Part shown: one piece after another, positions 45,753 to 54,807 of the stretch
Position numbering within the stretch: position 1 is the first letter of the stretch
How the letters are laid out: every line of letters starts with the position of its first letter
Source of the DNA: Pseudomonas serbica
GTDB taxonomy: Bacteria > Pseudomonadota > Gammaproteobacteria > Pseudomonadales > Pseudomonadaceae
Assembly (NCBI RefSeq): GCF_028823535.1
Contig: NZ_JAQIYM010000007.1
Location: forward strand, 62,001-126,000
Length of the DNA stretch: 64,000 nucleotides
Direction: 5' to 3'
The notes under the pieces: model-generated
Seen by the model: only the letters and a program-made list of their open reading frames with translations
Databases searched by the model: none
Told to the model about the DNA's origin: nothing
Translations under genes and position numbers: made by a program

Positions 45753-46421
45753 ATGCTGGAAGTCCAGGGTGTCTTCAAAAGCTACGTCACCCCGCAAGGG
45801 CCATTGCCGGTGTTGCAGGGTGTCGACCTGAGCCTCAAACCCGGCAGCAGCCTGGCGCTGATGGGCGAGTCGGGCAGTGGCAAGAGCACCTTGCTGCACC
45901 TGATCGCCGGGCTGGACAAGGTCGATCGCGGCAGCATCCGCAGCGGTGAGCATCGACTGGAACAGATGAACGAAGGGCAACTGGCGAGCTGGCGCCGCTG
46001 CGAGATCGGCCTGGTGTTCCAGCAGTTCAACCTGATCGGCAGTTTGCGGGTGGAGGACAACCTGGCGTTTCAGGCGCGCCTTGCCGGCCGCCATGATCCG
46101 CGCTGGCAGGCGCATCTGGTGCAGCGCCTGGGCTTGGGCGATTTGCTGCGGCGCTACCCCGAACAACTCTCCGGCGGCCAGCAACAACGGGTCGCCTTGG
46201 GCCGAGCCCTGGCGTCGCGACCCAAGTTGCTGCTGGCCGACGAGCCCACCGGCAGCCTCGATGAAGCCACCAGCGACGAGGTGCTGAGGTTGCTGCTGGA
46301 GTTGCTCGACGACACGCCGACGACCCTGCTGATGGTCACTCACAGCCCCAGTGTGGCTGCGCGAATGGCCGAAAAGGTGGTGCTGCACGGCGGTCGACTG
46401 GCAGCCGTGGGCGACCGCTGA
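45753..46421 (+). CDS. ABC transporter ATPase (LolD/MacB-type)
   Basis: 222 residues from the ATG at 45753 (MLEVQGV); an ATG at 45729 would add eight. Walker A GESGSGKST, Q-loop VFQQFNLIG, signature LSGGQQQRVALGRAL, Walker B LLLADEPTGSLDEATS and the switch His (MVTHSP) are all present. It pairs with the FtsX-like permease that starts one base after its stop. The next gene is an AttH-like lipoprotein, so the set resembles the AttEFGH-type ABC systems of lipoprotein or lipid handling. Confidence 0.92.
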   Translation: MLEVQGVFKSYVTPQGPLPVLQGVDLSLKPGSSLALMGESGSGKSTLLHLIAGLDKVDRGSIRSGEHRLEQMNEGQLASWRRCEIGLVFQQFNLIGSLRVEDNLAFQARLAGRHDPRWQAHLVQRLGLGDLLRRYPEQLSGGQQQRVALGRALASRPKLLLADEPTGSLDEATSDEVLRLLLELLDDTPTTLLMVTHSPSVAARMAEKVVLHGGRLAAVGDR

Positions 46422-46422
46422 G

Positions 46423-48894
46423 ATGCGCATTTTTCGCGAAACCCTGCGCGCGCTGCTCAGTCATTGGCGACAGCACCCGGTGCAGTTTTTCAGCGTGCTG
46501 ACCGGGCTGTGGCTGGCCACCAGTCTGCTGACCGGGGTGCAAGCGTTGAACAGCCAGGCGCGGGACAGCTATGCCCGGGCCAGTCAGCTGATCGGCGGTG
46601 AACCCCAGGCCAGCCTGAGTGCGCCCGGTGGCGGGACTTTCTCCCAGCAACTGTTTGTCGACCTGCGCCGCGCCGGGTGGCCGGTGTCGCCGGTGTTGCA
46701 GGGCCGGCTGACGCTCAAGGGCCATGAGGATCAGCGGCTGCAACTGATGGGCATCGAGCCCGTGTCGCTACCGGCCGGGTCCGAGGTGGCGGGGCAGGCT
46801 TTGGCCATCGAGCAGGTCGTCGAGTTTTTCACAGCGCTAGGCAGCACCTGGATTGCACCGCAGACCTTGCAAGGATTGGGGCTGAAGGAGGGGGAGCGGC
46901 CGCTGGCACTGAACGGCCGGGCCTTGCCGCCGCTGCTCGCTCAAGCGGACATGGCGCCGGGGGTGCTGCTGGTGGACATCGGTTTTGCCCAGCAGATTCT
47001 CGGTTTGCCGGATCAGTTGTCACGTCTGCTGCTGCCCGGGGATTTCTCCGCGACACTGCCCGAGCCGTTCAAGGGACAACTCCAACTCAAGACCCGCGGC
47101 GAAGAAAACAATCTGGCGCGCCTGACCGAGAGCTTTCACCTGAACCTGGATGCCTTGGGTTTTTTGTCGTTCGTGGTCGGCCTGTTTATCGTGCACGCCG
47201 CGATAGGGCTGGCGCTGGAACAGCGTCGCGGTTTACTGCGGACCCTGCGTGCCTGCGGGGTCAGCGCACGGATGCTTATTGCCTGTCTTGCCGTCGAACT
47301 GGGCGGTTTGGCCTTGATCGGCGGCGTGGCCGGGGTCGCAAGCGGTTACCTGTTGGCCAGCGTGTTGCTGCCGGATGTCGCCGCCAGCCTGCGCGGGTTG
47401 TACGGTGCCGAAGTGGCCGGGCAGTTGAGCCTGAGCCCGCTGTGGTGGCTCAGAGGCGTCGGCCTGAGCCTGTTCGGCGCCGCGCTCGCCGGCGCCAACA
47501 GTGTGTGGCGTGCAGCGCGCTTGCCGTTGCTGGCCCTGGCCGATCCGCAGGCCTGGCACCAGGCCCATGCGCGCTGGTTGCGCCGTCAGGGCTGGGTGGC
47601 GGCGCTGGCCTTGGGCATTGCGTTGCTGGCCTTGCTGCGCGGGGACAGCCTGGCCAGTGGTTTTGTGCTCATGGCCACGCTATTGCTGGGCGCCGCGTTG
47701 GCGCTGCCGGTGGTGCTCAATGCCGTGCTCAATGGCCTGGCCCACCGCAGTGCTTCGGTGCTCGGCCAGTGGTTCATCGCCGATTGCCGCCAGCAGCTGC
47801 CGGCCTTGAGCCTGGCGCTGATGGCGCTGCTGCTGGCCCTGGCGGCCAACATCGGTGCCGGCAGCATGACCGCCGGTTTTCGCCAGACCTTCAGCCACTG
47901 GCTGGAACAACGGCTGACTGCCGAGCTCTACCTCAATCCACAGAACCCGGCCCAGGCTCGGGAGATGCACGACTGGCTCAAGCAACAACCGCAGTTGACG
48001 GCGGTGTTGCCCAACTGGCAGGTTTCCATTCAATTGCAAGGCTGGCCGGCGGATGTCTTTGGCGTGATCGATCACCCGACCTATCGTCAGCACTGGCCGT
48101 TGCTGGAAGCCTTGGACGACAAGGCCTGGGATCGCCTGGCAGCGGACGACACGATGATGCTGAGCGAACAACTGGCGCGGCGCTTGAAGGTGACGCTCGG
48201 CGATCAGTTGACGATTGCCACGCCCAACGGTCCATGGTCGCCGCGCATAGTCGGCATCTACGCCGACTATGGCAATCCCAAGGGCCACCTGCTGGTCAAC
48301 GTCGATCACTTGCTGCGCGCCTGGCCGCAACTGACACCGAACCGCTTCAACCTGCGCATCGAGCCGGCATTGATAACGCCGTTCGTGACGGCGCTGCAAG
48401 CACGCTTCGCCCTGGAAGACAGCCGCATTGTCGACCAGGCCCGGCTCAAGGGCTGGTCGACGCAAGTGTTCGAGCGCACCTTCGCTGCCACCGCCGCGCT
48501 CAATAGCCTGACCCTTTGCGTAGCCGGCGTGGCGCTGTTCATCAGCCTGCTGACGCAAAGCCAGAGCCGTCTCGGGCAACTGGCGCCGTTGTGGGCGCTG
48601 GGCGTGACCCGCCGGCAACTGATGCTGCTCAACCTCGGGCAAACCTGGCTGCTGGCGCTGTTGACCCTGGTGCTGGCGTTGCCCTTGGGTATCGCGCTGG
48701 CCTGGTGCCTGGACGCGGTGATCAACGTCCAGGCGTTTGGCTGGCGCCTGCCGCTGCAGGTGTTTCCCCAGCAATTGCTGCAGTTGATGGGGCTGGCGTT
48801 GTTGGCGACTTTACTGGCGTCAGCGTGGCCGCTGTATTCGCTGTATCGCACGCAACCGGCGGACCTGCTGAGGACCTTTGCCCATGAGGATTAA
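46423..48894 (+). CDS. FtsX-like ABC permease (two repeats)
   Basis: 823 residues from the ATG at 46423. Hydrophobic segments occur near the start, at about residues 245-440 (LSFVVGLFIVHAAIGLALEQ onward) and at the end (LCVAGVALFISLLTQ; LLALLTLVLALPLGIALAW), with two FtsX domains split by a large periplasmic part. This large form is typical of LolCE-like or AttF-type exporters acting on outer-membrane-directed molecules. Its stop overlaps the next gene by 11 bp. Confidence 0.9.
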   Translation: MRIFRETLRALLSHWRQHPVQFFSVLTGLWLATSLLTGVQALNSQARDSYARASQLIGGEPQASLSAPGGGTFSQQLFVDLRRAGWPVSPVLQGRLTLKGHEDQRLQLMGIEPVSLPAGSEVAGQALAIEQVVEFFTALGSTWIAPQTLQGLGLKEGERPLALNGRALPPLLAQADMAPGVLLVDIGFAQQILGLPDQLSRLLLPGDFSATLPEPFKGQLQLKTRGEENNLARLTESFHLNLDALGFLSFVVGLFIVHAAIGLALEQRRGLLRTLRACGVSARMLIACLAVELGGLALIGGVAGVASGYLLASVLLPDVAASLRGLYGAEVAGQLSLSPLWWLRGVGLSLFGAALAGANSVWRAARLPLLALADPQAWHQAHARWLRRQGWVAALALGIALLALLRGDSLASGFVLMATLLLGAALALPVVLNAVLNGLAHRSASVLGQWFIADCRQQLPALSLALMALLLALAANIGAGSMTAGFRQTFSHWLEQRLTAELYLNPQNPAQAREMHDWLKQQPQLTAVLPNWQVSIQLQGWPADVFGVIDHPTYRQHWPLLEALDDKAWDRLAADDTMMLSEQLARRLKVTLGDQLTIATPNGPWSPRIVGIYADYGNPKGHLLVNVDHLLRAWPQLTPNRFNLRIEPALITPFVTALQARFALEDSRIVDQARLKGWSTQVFERTFAATAALNSLTLCVAGVALFISLLTQSQSRLGQLAPLWALGVTRRQLMLLNLGQTWLLALLTLVLALPLGIALAWCLDAVINVQAFGWRLPLQVFPQQLLQLMGLALLATLLASAWPLYSLYRTQPADLLRTFAHED

Positions 48895-49957
48895 GCTCGG
48901 GCTATGCCTGGCCGTCGCGTTGCTCGCTGGTTGCGATCAGCCGGCGCCGGTGGAGAAGGGGTTCGCCGGCCTTGGCAAACAAGCCGCCGCGTTTGCCGAG
49001 GTTGTGCCCGGCCGGGTGTTCAGCTTCCCGGCGGATCATGGCCCTCATGATGGTTTTCGCATCGAATGGTGGTACGTCACCGCCAACCTCAAGGATGATC
49101 AGGGCCGCGAGTTCGGCGTGCAATGGACACTTTTTCGCAGTGCCTTGAAGGCGGCGCCCGAAACGGCTGGCTGGGGCAACCAGACGATATGGCTGGGCCA
49201 CGCGGCGGTAACATCGGCCTCGGTGCATCACGCCGCCGAGCGTTATGCCCGGGGCGGCGTGGGACAGGCCGGCGTGAGCCTGACGCCGTTCAACGCGTGG
49301 ATCGACGACTGGCGCTTCAGCACTCAGGCAACCGGTGCTGATCCCTTGGCCGATCTGCAGCTCAGCGCCCGCGACAAGGCGTTCAGCTACCAGCTGCGGC
49401 TGACCGCGAATCGACCGCTGGTGCTGCAGGGCGACAAGGGGTTCAGTCAGAAATCCGAACAGGGCCAGGCGTCCTATTACTACAGCCAGCCGTTTTTCCA
49501 GGCCAGCGGCACACTGGAGATCGACGGCCAGCGTTTTCAGGTCAGCGGCCCCGCCTGGCTTGACCGGGAATGGAGCAGTCAACCCCTGACCGCCAATCAG
49601 AGCGGTTGGGACTGGTTTTCCCTGCACCTGGCCGGCGGCGAGCAGGTGATGCTTTATCGCATGCGGCAAAAGGATGGCGAACCTTACCTGACGGGAACCT
49701 GGATCGACGCCCAGGGCCAGGCGCAAATGCTCACCGCCGACGACATCCGCCTTACCCCGCAGGATACCGCCAAGGTGGCCGGGCGTTCGATGCCCGTGCG
49801 CTGGTCGATCCAGATCCCCGGCAAACACCTCGACATCGTCATCAGCGCCCTCAACCCCAATGCCTGGATGGATCTGCGCATCCCTTACTGGGAAGGTCCG
49901 GTGCGTTTGAGCGGCAGCCATGGCGGGCAGGGGTATCTGGAAATGACCGGTTATTAA
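48884..49957 (+). CDS. AttH/lipocalin-like lipoprotein (carotenoid 1,2-hydratase family)
   Basis: 357 residues. The ATG at 48884 overlaps the permease gene. The lipobox LLAGC sets the mature N-terminus at Cys (residue 16). The CrtC/AttH signature is DGFRIEWWYVTANL, with WGNQTIWLGHAAVT and a second lipocalin half near FSQKSEQGQASYYYSQPF and WLDREWSSQ. The fold binds hydrophobic ligands. With the ABC genes it forms a three-gene unit; the cargo is unknown. Confidence 0.88.
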   Translation: MRIKLGLCLAVALLAGCDQPAPVEKGFAGLGKQAAAFAEVVPGRVFSFPADHGPHDGFRIEWWYVTANLKDDQGREFGVQWTLFRSALKAAPETAGWGNQTIWLGHAAVTSASVHHAAERYARGGVGQAGVSLTPFNAWIDDWRFSTQATGADPLADLQLSARDKAFSYQLRLTANRPLVLQGDKGFSQKSEQGQASYYYSQPFFQASGTLEIDGQRFQVSGPAWLDREWSSQPLTANQSGWDWFSLHLAGGEQVMLYRMRQKDGEPYLTGTWIDAQGQAQMLTADDIRLTPQDTAKVAGRSMPVRWSIQIPGKHLDIVISALNPNAWMDLRIPYWEGPVRLSGSHGGQGYLEMTGY

Positions 49958-50065
49958 AACCAAAGAATCGCAGCCTGCGGCAGCTCCCACAGGGTTCGAC
50001 AATCAACCGGAACTCCGTGGGGTGTCCACCTCTCTACCGTACGAATGCCTCTGCTGGAGCCCGCC

Positions 50066-50308
50066 ATGCGCGAAGACCTTACAACGCCCGACCTGGACGC
50101 ATGGCAGCGCCTGTTCGAAGACGAGGCGTACTGGCAGCAGTCCCCCGACTCCTATTACATGGATTTGCAGCGTCTGGCGGACGATCTGCTGGGGCAGGGC
50201 GCCATCGATCTCGAACAATGGCAGGAACTCAAGGCCAGGGCGGAACAATCCCACAAGGACTCCCCGGCGATCAACGTTGCCCGGGAGCTCGATGATCCTG
50301 AAGCATGA
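50066..50308 (+). CDS. Small conserved hypothetical protein
   Basis: 80 residues from the ATG at 50066 (GGAG six bases before). Acidic and helical; there is no recognised motif. An ATG at 50045 is in frame but lacks a ribosome site. Its stop overlaps ATGA with a possible start of the next small gene, so the two are probably co-translated. Confidence 0.6.
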   Translation: MREDLTTPDLDAWQRLFEDEAYWQQSPDSYYMDLQRLADDLLGQGAIDLEQWQELKARAEQSHKDSPAINVARELDDPEA

Positions 50309-50319
50309 GGAGGATGCCC

Positions 50320-50487
50320 ATGAAACCCACACCCGATACGCAGCACCCCGACGAGCCTCGGCCGCCCGGAGAAACCGAGCGTGACAACGACGCCCTGCGC
50401 CCCACTGATCCGACCCGGCGCAAGGAAAGCGGCAAAGGTACGACCAGCGGCGAATCCACCGCTCAAGAAACTGCGAACACTCCCTGA
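50320..50487 (+). CDS. Small hydrophilic hypothetical protein
   Basis: 55 residues from the ATG at 50320, with a perfect AGGAGG six bases upstream, which decides this start over the ATG at 50305. It is rich in Pro, Thr, Glu and Asp and probably disordered. No family is recognised. Confidence 0.55.
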   Translation: MKPTPDTQHPDEPRPPGETERDNDALRPTDPTRRKESGKGTTSGESTAQETANTP

Positions 50488-50573
50488 TCAGCGTCTATGC
50501 TCATCCCACACACGGCGTTGCGGCTTCGCTTGCGCGCCGTTTGTCATCATTTACCACAGGGAATGTTCTGCCT

Positions 50574-51155
50574 ATGAAACTCAATGCACTGACCAAAGCC
50601 GTCGCCCTTGCCACCTTGCTGTCCGCCGCCAGTCTTAATGCCGTTGCAGACGACATTCCGTTGTCTGCCGTCGTGGAAGCTGACCAGATCAGCACCGAAG
50701 TCGTCTCGGTCGATGCCGCCAAACATCAAGTGGTGCTTAAAGGGCCGGAAGGTCGCCAGGTTCATGTGCAACTGACCGACAAGGCGAAAAACCTCGGCAA
50801 CCTCAAGGCCGGCGACCAGGTCGACATCAAGGTCACCCGTTCCGTCGCGGCCTACCTCGACACCGATGTCGACAAAGGCTTGCCGGGCAGCTCGGAGCGT
50901 GTCGGTGAAGCCCGCAACGCACCCGGGAACGTCCCTGGCGGCGAAGCTTATCGTCAGGTGCAAGTCCAGCTGCAAATCACCGACATCGACCTGAAGACAA
51001 ACCAGGTGTCCTTTAAAAACCCGCAGGGGCAAACCAAAACCATCACTGTCGAAGATCCGAAAGTTCAAGCCAAGCTCAAGGACCTTAAAGTCGGACAAAG
51101 CGTGTACGTGACATACACCGACATTCTGCAAGTGACCACCAAAGCCAAAAGTTGA
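50574..51155 (+). CDS. Exported protein of unknown function
   Basis: 193 residues from the ATG at 50574, with a signal peptide ending NAVADD. Two repeat-like small beta domains are visible: VVSVDAAKHQVVLKGPEGRQ and ITDIDLKTNQVSFKNPQGQT, each followed by a KDLKVGQSV or NLKAGDQV turn. This resembles exported OB-fold-like proteins of pseudomonads. A 16-bp hairpin follows. Confidence 0.7.
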   Translation: MKLNALTKAVALATLLSAASLNAVADDIPLSAVVEADQISTEVVSVDAAKHQVVLKGPEGRQVHVQLTDKAKNLGNLKAGDQVDIKVTRSVAAYLDTDVDKGLPGSSERVGEARNAPGNVPGGEAYRQVQVQLQITDIDLKTNQVSFKNPQGQTKTITVEDPKVQAKLKDLKVGQSVYVTYTDILQVTTKAKS

Positions 51156-51167
51156 GTGATCTCTCAA

Positions 51168-51206
51168 TTGATTGTTCCTGTACAACTTTTGTATAGGAAC
51201 AATCAA
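51168..51206 (+). terminator. Hairpin terminator candidate
   Basis: TTGATTGTTCCTGTAC pairs with GTATAGGAACAATCAA (15 of 16) around a seven-base T-rich loop. It sits 12 bp after the preceding stop. Confidence 0.6.
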
Positions 51207-51541
51207 CTACTTTGGTCGAACCAGTGAGTTTAAGTTGTTGGTTTTGAATGGTATTTAAGCCGACATCTAATAGGGTATGTATCAGCAAATTTCATGTTTA
51301 AGGCGCGGACATATCCGTAAACATCTATTAAAATACATCCCGTTCGCCCGGTGCCAGGGTTCTTTACCAGTGCAAGGATTGCCGAGGCCATTGCACTGGG
51401 CGAACTCTTCTACACGATGGATGACTGCACTTTCAATCGAATGAACGGCGCAGTTGTTATGTTCTGAAATATCCACCGGGCTTAAACTTGTAACTAACTG
51501 TTATCAGTTTGCCTGCAGCCCCGCGATGGAGTGACGACGAC
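51207..51541. other. 335-bp gene-free region
   Basis: AT-richer than its surroundings. A 64-codon minus-strand frame is present but has no ribosome site or recognisable protein. It should carry the promoter of the following DJ-1/PfpI gene. Confidence 0.5.
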
Positions 51542-52219
51542 ATGAAAATCCTGATGGTTCTAACGTCCCATGATCAATTGGGTAACACCGGCAAGAAAAC
51601 CGGCTTTTGGCTGGAAGAATTCGCGGCACCCTATTACGCCTTCAAGGACGCTGGCGCTCAACTGACCCTGGCTTCGCCCAAGGGCGGCCAGCCACCGCTG
51701 GACCCCAAGAGCGACGAGCCGGATGCGCAAACCGAAGCCACGGAACGCTTTCGCCAGGACCCTTCGGCTCAGTCCGCACTGGCCTCTACCGTCGTACTGG
51801 ACACGGTGAAGGCGCAGGATTATGACGCGATCTTCTATCCAGGCGGGCATGGTCCGCTCTGGGACCTGGCCGAAGACCGGCATTCGATTGCCCTCATCGA
51901 AGCCTTTTACAACGCCGGCAAACCGGTTGCGACGGTCTGCCATGCGCCGGGCGTATTGCGTCATGCCAAAGGCGCCGACGGCCAGCCACTGGTCAAGGGC
52001 AAGCAGGTCACGGGCTTTACCAACAGCGAAGAAGAGGCGGTGCAACTGACCGATGTCGTGCCGTTCCTGGTGGAGGACGAGCTCAAGGCCAAGGGCGGGA
52101 TTTTTTCCAAGGGACCTGACTGGGCGAGCTACGTGCGAACCGACGGCCTGTTGCTGACGGGGCAGAATCCGGCGTCTTCACAGGCCACGGCTGAAGCTTT
52201 GCTGGCCAAGTTGAAATGA
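51542..52219 (+). CDS. Cytoplasmic DJ-1/PfpI-family protein
   Basis: 225 residues from the ATG at 51542 (GGAG upstream). Glu in GKKTGFWLEE, the FYPGGHGPLWDL loop and the nucleophile Cys in VATVCHAPGVLR form the Hsp31-like triad region. Members act as glyoxalase III, deglycase-like or chaperone proteins against reactive aldehydes. No signal peptide is present, unlike the paralogue at 37752. REP elements follow. Confidence 0.88.
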   Translation: MKILMVLTSHDQLGNTGKKTGFWLEEFAAPYYAFKDAGAQLTLASPKGGQPPLDPKSDEPDAQTEATERFRQDPSAQSALASTVVLDTVKAQDYDAIFYPGGHGPLWDLAEDRHSIALIEAFYNAGKPVATVCHAPGVLRHAKGADGQPLVKGKQVTGFTNSEEEAVQLTDVVPFLVEDELKAKGGIFSKGPDWASYVRTDGLLLTGQNPASSQATAEALLAKLK

Positions 52220-52226
52220 TCACTTT

Positions 52227-52325
52227 GTAGGAGCCGGCTTGCCGGCGAACTCGTCTTCGAACAGTGCGTAAGTCTTGCGCACGCTTTCGCCGCGATGCGG
52301 CGACCCGACAAGCCGGCTCCTGCAG
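52227..52325. repeat. Pair of inverted REP elements
   Basis: GTAGGAGCCGGCTTGCCGGC at 52227 and the reverse-complementary CAAGCCGGCTCCTGCAG at 52309 flank about 60 bp. They lie between two convergent genes and may act as a bidirectional transcription or mRNA-stability signal. Confidence 0.75.
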
Positions 52326-52337
52326 GGGAGGTGTTAA

Positions 52338-53717
52338 TTAATTGCCCAATGCGGCAAGACACTGCTCGATCGAGCGCTGCTGCGTTTGTGCATACAACTG
52401 CAGTTCATCAATGGTCGAACGCCCCAGGGCCTTTTCGAACGCCTGCTGGTTGGAGTGCTCGCCGTAGTGGGTTTGCGCGCCATCCCCCAGGTTTGACTGG
52501 AAGATCCCTGCCGCGCTGACCGGCAGGAAATCTTCGTACACCAGCGGTTCAACTCGCAGATACCCGCCACTGACCAGCTCTTCGAGGCTCAAGGTGTCCA
52601 GGTCATCGGCCGCCTGGCCTTTTTCCGTCACGAAGTAGCGAAAGAACGCCAGTTCCTGTTGGCGCATGCCCTCATGGGTGTCGGGAAATTCACTGAAGTG
52701 TTGCGCCATCAATTCGTTGTAGCGAGCGGCGTTGGCTTCGTTGGGGAAATCCTTGAGCTCGTCCCGTGCGGCATTGAGCAAACGGTCGTACAGCGCCCGG
52801 CCTTTGGGTGTCAGTGCAGCGCCGCGTTGTTCGATTTCACCGAAGCGGGCGCTGTGGCTGCCGCGGGTGTCAGCTTGATCGGTGAAAGCGACCGGTTCGT
52901 CGAGTGCCTTGAAACTGGTCTGGCGCAGCAGGATAGGGCACTGGCGGCGCGGCGGACCTTCGATCACCGCTTTGGGGGTGATGCCGTGCGCCGGCATTTG
53001 CGCCTGCACGATGTCGATGTCGAGGGTGCGCGGTGTCAGGTGATTGATGTGCGGTCCCTTGAACGCCACCACATCGGCAATCAGGCGATGCTGGGCGCTG
53101 AGTTTCTGATATTGCTCGGCGGTGACCGTGGCGCTGTGGTGCCAGCGGAAGGTTTCCAGCGACTGTTCAACGAACTCGTCGGCCTCTTTTTCGGTGAGGC
53201 CTCCTTGGGTTTCGGCGCGATCGATGAGCCTGAGGGCGGCGGGGGTGAAGATCGAACGCTTGTCCAGCACCGACTGGGCAAAGGCCCGCAGCTCCAGGTC
53301 TTCGATCAGTTCCAGGCGCAACAGCGAGGTGAACACCCGGAACGGGCTGACCTGCAACGACGCCTCATGCACGGCACGGAAGGCGGTGGAATGCACCGGC
53401 ACGCCGGCCGGGGTCAGGTCGTAATATCCCACCGGCTGCATGCCCATCACCGCGAACAGGCGGGCGAGGGTGGCCAGTTCAGCGGCGGTGCCGACCCGGA
53501 TGGCACCATGGCGCTCAAGGTCCAGGCGCTCGATTTCACCGGTGTTGTTCAACTGTCGGGCCACTTGTGGGTCGCTGTCCAGCACGTGGCGATTGGTCTG
53601 TTCCACCAATTCCATCAGCGCGCCGTACAGCGGCACTTCTTCGCGGTACATGTCGGACATCGCTTTGGAGAAGCGTTGGCGGATCAGGTCGGGGCTGACG
53701 AAGCTGGGGTGGCTCAT
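52338..53717 (-). CDS. hglS: 2-oxoadipate dioxygenase/decarboxylase HglS (DUF1338)
   Basis: 459 residues from the ATG at 53717, with AGGA upstream; an ATG at 53726 overlaps that box and is unlikely. DUF1338 metal-site motifs are PVHSTAFRAVH, FKGPHINHLTPR and GSHSARFGEIEQRG. The Fe(II) enzyme converts 2-oxoadipate to D-2-hydroxyglutarate in D-lysine catabolism of Pseudomonas putida. The closest neighbours are not lysine genes. Confidence 0.85.
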   Translation of the reverse strand: MSHPSFVSPDLIRQRFSKAMSDMYREEVPLYGALMELVEQTNRHVLDSDPQVARQLNNTGEIERLDLERHGAIRVGTAAELATLARLFAVMGMQPVGYYDLTPAGVPVHSTAFRAVHEASLQVSPFRVFTSLLRLELIEDLELRAFAQSVLDKRSIFTPAALRLIDRAETQGGLTEKEADEFVEQSLETFRWHHSATVTAEQYQKLSAQHRLIADVVAFKGPHINHLTPRTLDIDIVQAQMPAHGITPKAVIEGPPRRQCPILLRQTSFKALDEPVAFTDQADTRGSHSARFGEIEQRGAALTPKGRALYDRLLNAARDELKDFPNEANAARYNELMAQHFSEFPDTHEGMRQQELAFFRYFVTEKGQAADDLDTLSLEELVSGGYLRVEPLVYEDFLPVSAAGIFQSNLGDGAQTHYGEHSNQQAFEKALGRSTIDELQLYAQTQQRSIEQCLAALGN

Positions 53718-53828
53718 GAATGACATTCCTGGCGCGTGGACGTGAAGGATGGAAGAAAAGATCGCAGCCTTCAGCGACGCCGGCAAACGAAGTTTCTGAC
53801 GGACTTCATTCTACAAAGGACTGCCAGT

Positions 53829-54785
53829 TCAGTGCAGTCGTTGATCCTGCGGGCTCTCTGAGCGCAGCGATGCCAAAAACTCCCGATACAGGTGCGCCGA
53901 GCCGGCAGGAGATTCAACCATCGGCATGTGCCCGATGCCTTCCCATATTTCCACCCGCAAATCCGCCAGGCCTTTGCTCCAGATGGCCACGCTGCTGACA
54001 TCGATCAAGCGATCCTTGCGCCCCCACAGCAACAGCGCTGGTGCCTTGATCGCCGGCAGTTTCGGTTCCATGGGCGGGCTGGCGCGAAAATCGCGGAAGA
54101 TTTCTTCCAGTTCGTCGCGCGACTGTTGATAGCGATGGGCGATAGCGTCCAGCACCACCCGCGGTACCCACGGTGGTTCGGCCATGGTCATGCCATAGAA
54201 GTATTTGAATTCTTCCCGGGAGTGAATCAGGAACGGGTTGTGCCCCTTGGCCAGATGCCGCTCCAGGTCACTGGGCTCCGGTTCGGTCACCCCGGCAGGG
54301 TCGAACAGGGCGAGCGAGGCAATGCGCTCCGGATAGTGGGCTGCCAACCAGGCGGCGATGTAGCCACCCATCGAGTTGCCGATGACATGGACCTTGTCAA
54401 CCCCGCAAACATCGAGCAATTGGATCATTCGCTTGGCTTGCAATGGGATGTCATAGCCGCCGCCCGCCTTGAAGCCGGTTTCGCCATGCCCGGCGATGTC
54501 GGGAATGATCACCCGGTAATTGCCGACAAAGTGCCGGGCAAATCGCAGCCACAGGTTCTTGTCGGCACTGAAGCCGTGCAGCATCAATACATTGCTGGAC
54601 GCCTCATACGGCCCGCCTTGCCAGGTCGAGACGGTCATTTCGGCGATGGGCACGACGATCTTGTGCAGCTTGTACAACCTGGCCTCGACGGCCACGCTCA
54701 AGTCATACAGCCAGTAACCGATCGCCGGGTAGCTCAACCAGCTCCAGGCGGCGAAAACCGCGATAGCGACAACCAGTAAAAGCAT
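53829..54785 (-). CDS. Alpha/beta hydrolase with an N-terminal membrane anchor
   Basis: 318 residues. Residues 1-18 form a hydrophobic anchor. The hydrolase fold has LMLHGFSADKNLW, nucleophile elbow GNSMGGYIAAW, LLLWGRKDRLIDV (Asp) and GIGHMPMVE (His). Lipase-like or ester hydrolase activity is expected. It starts 22 bp after the Baeyer-Villiger monooxygenase gene, so an oxidise-then-hydrolyse pair is likely. Confidence 0.87.
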   Translation of the reverse strand: MLLLVVAIAVFAAWSWLSYPAIGYWLYDLSVAVEARLYKLHKIVVPIAEMTVSTWQGGPYEASSNVLMLHGFSADKNLWLRFARHFVGNYRVIIPDIAGHGETGFKAGGGYDIPLQAKRMIQLLDVCGVDKVHVIGNSMGGYIAAWLAAHYPERIASLALFDPAGVTEPEPSDLERHLAKGHNPFLIHSREEFKYFYGMTMAEPPWVPRVVLDAIAHRYQQSRDELEEIFRDFRASPPMEPKLPAIKAPALLLWGRKDRLIDVSSVAIWSKGLADLRVEIWEGIGHMPMVESPAGSAHLYREFLASLRSESPQDQRLH

Positions 54786-54807
54786 CAGGCGTCTTCCTTC
54801 TATCTGA

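Noticed and set aside
47680..48774. 364-codon minus-strand frame in the ABC permease
   Set aside because: It is a Gln/His-rich shadow of Leu/Ala-rich membrane segments with no ribosome site.
51282..51476. 64-codon minus-strand frame
   Set aside because: AT-rich intergenic DNA with no ribosome site and no recognised motif.
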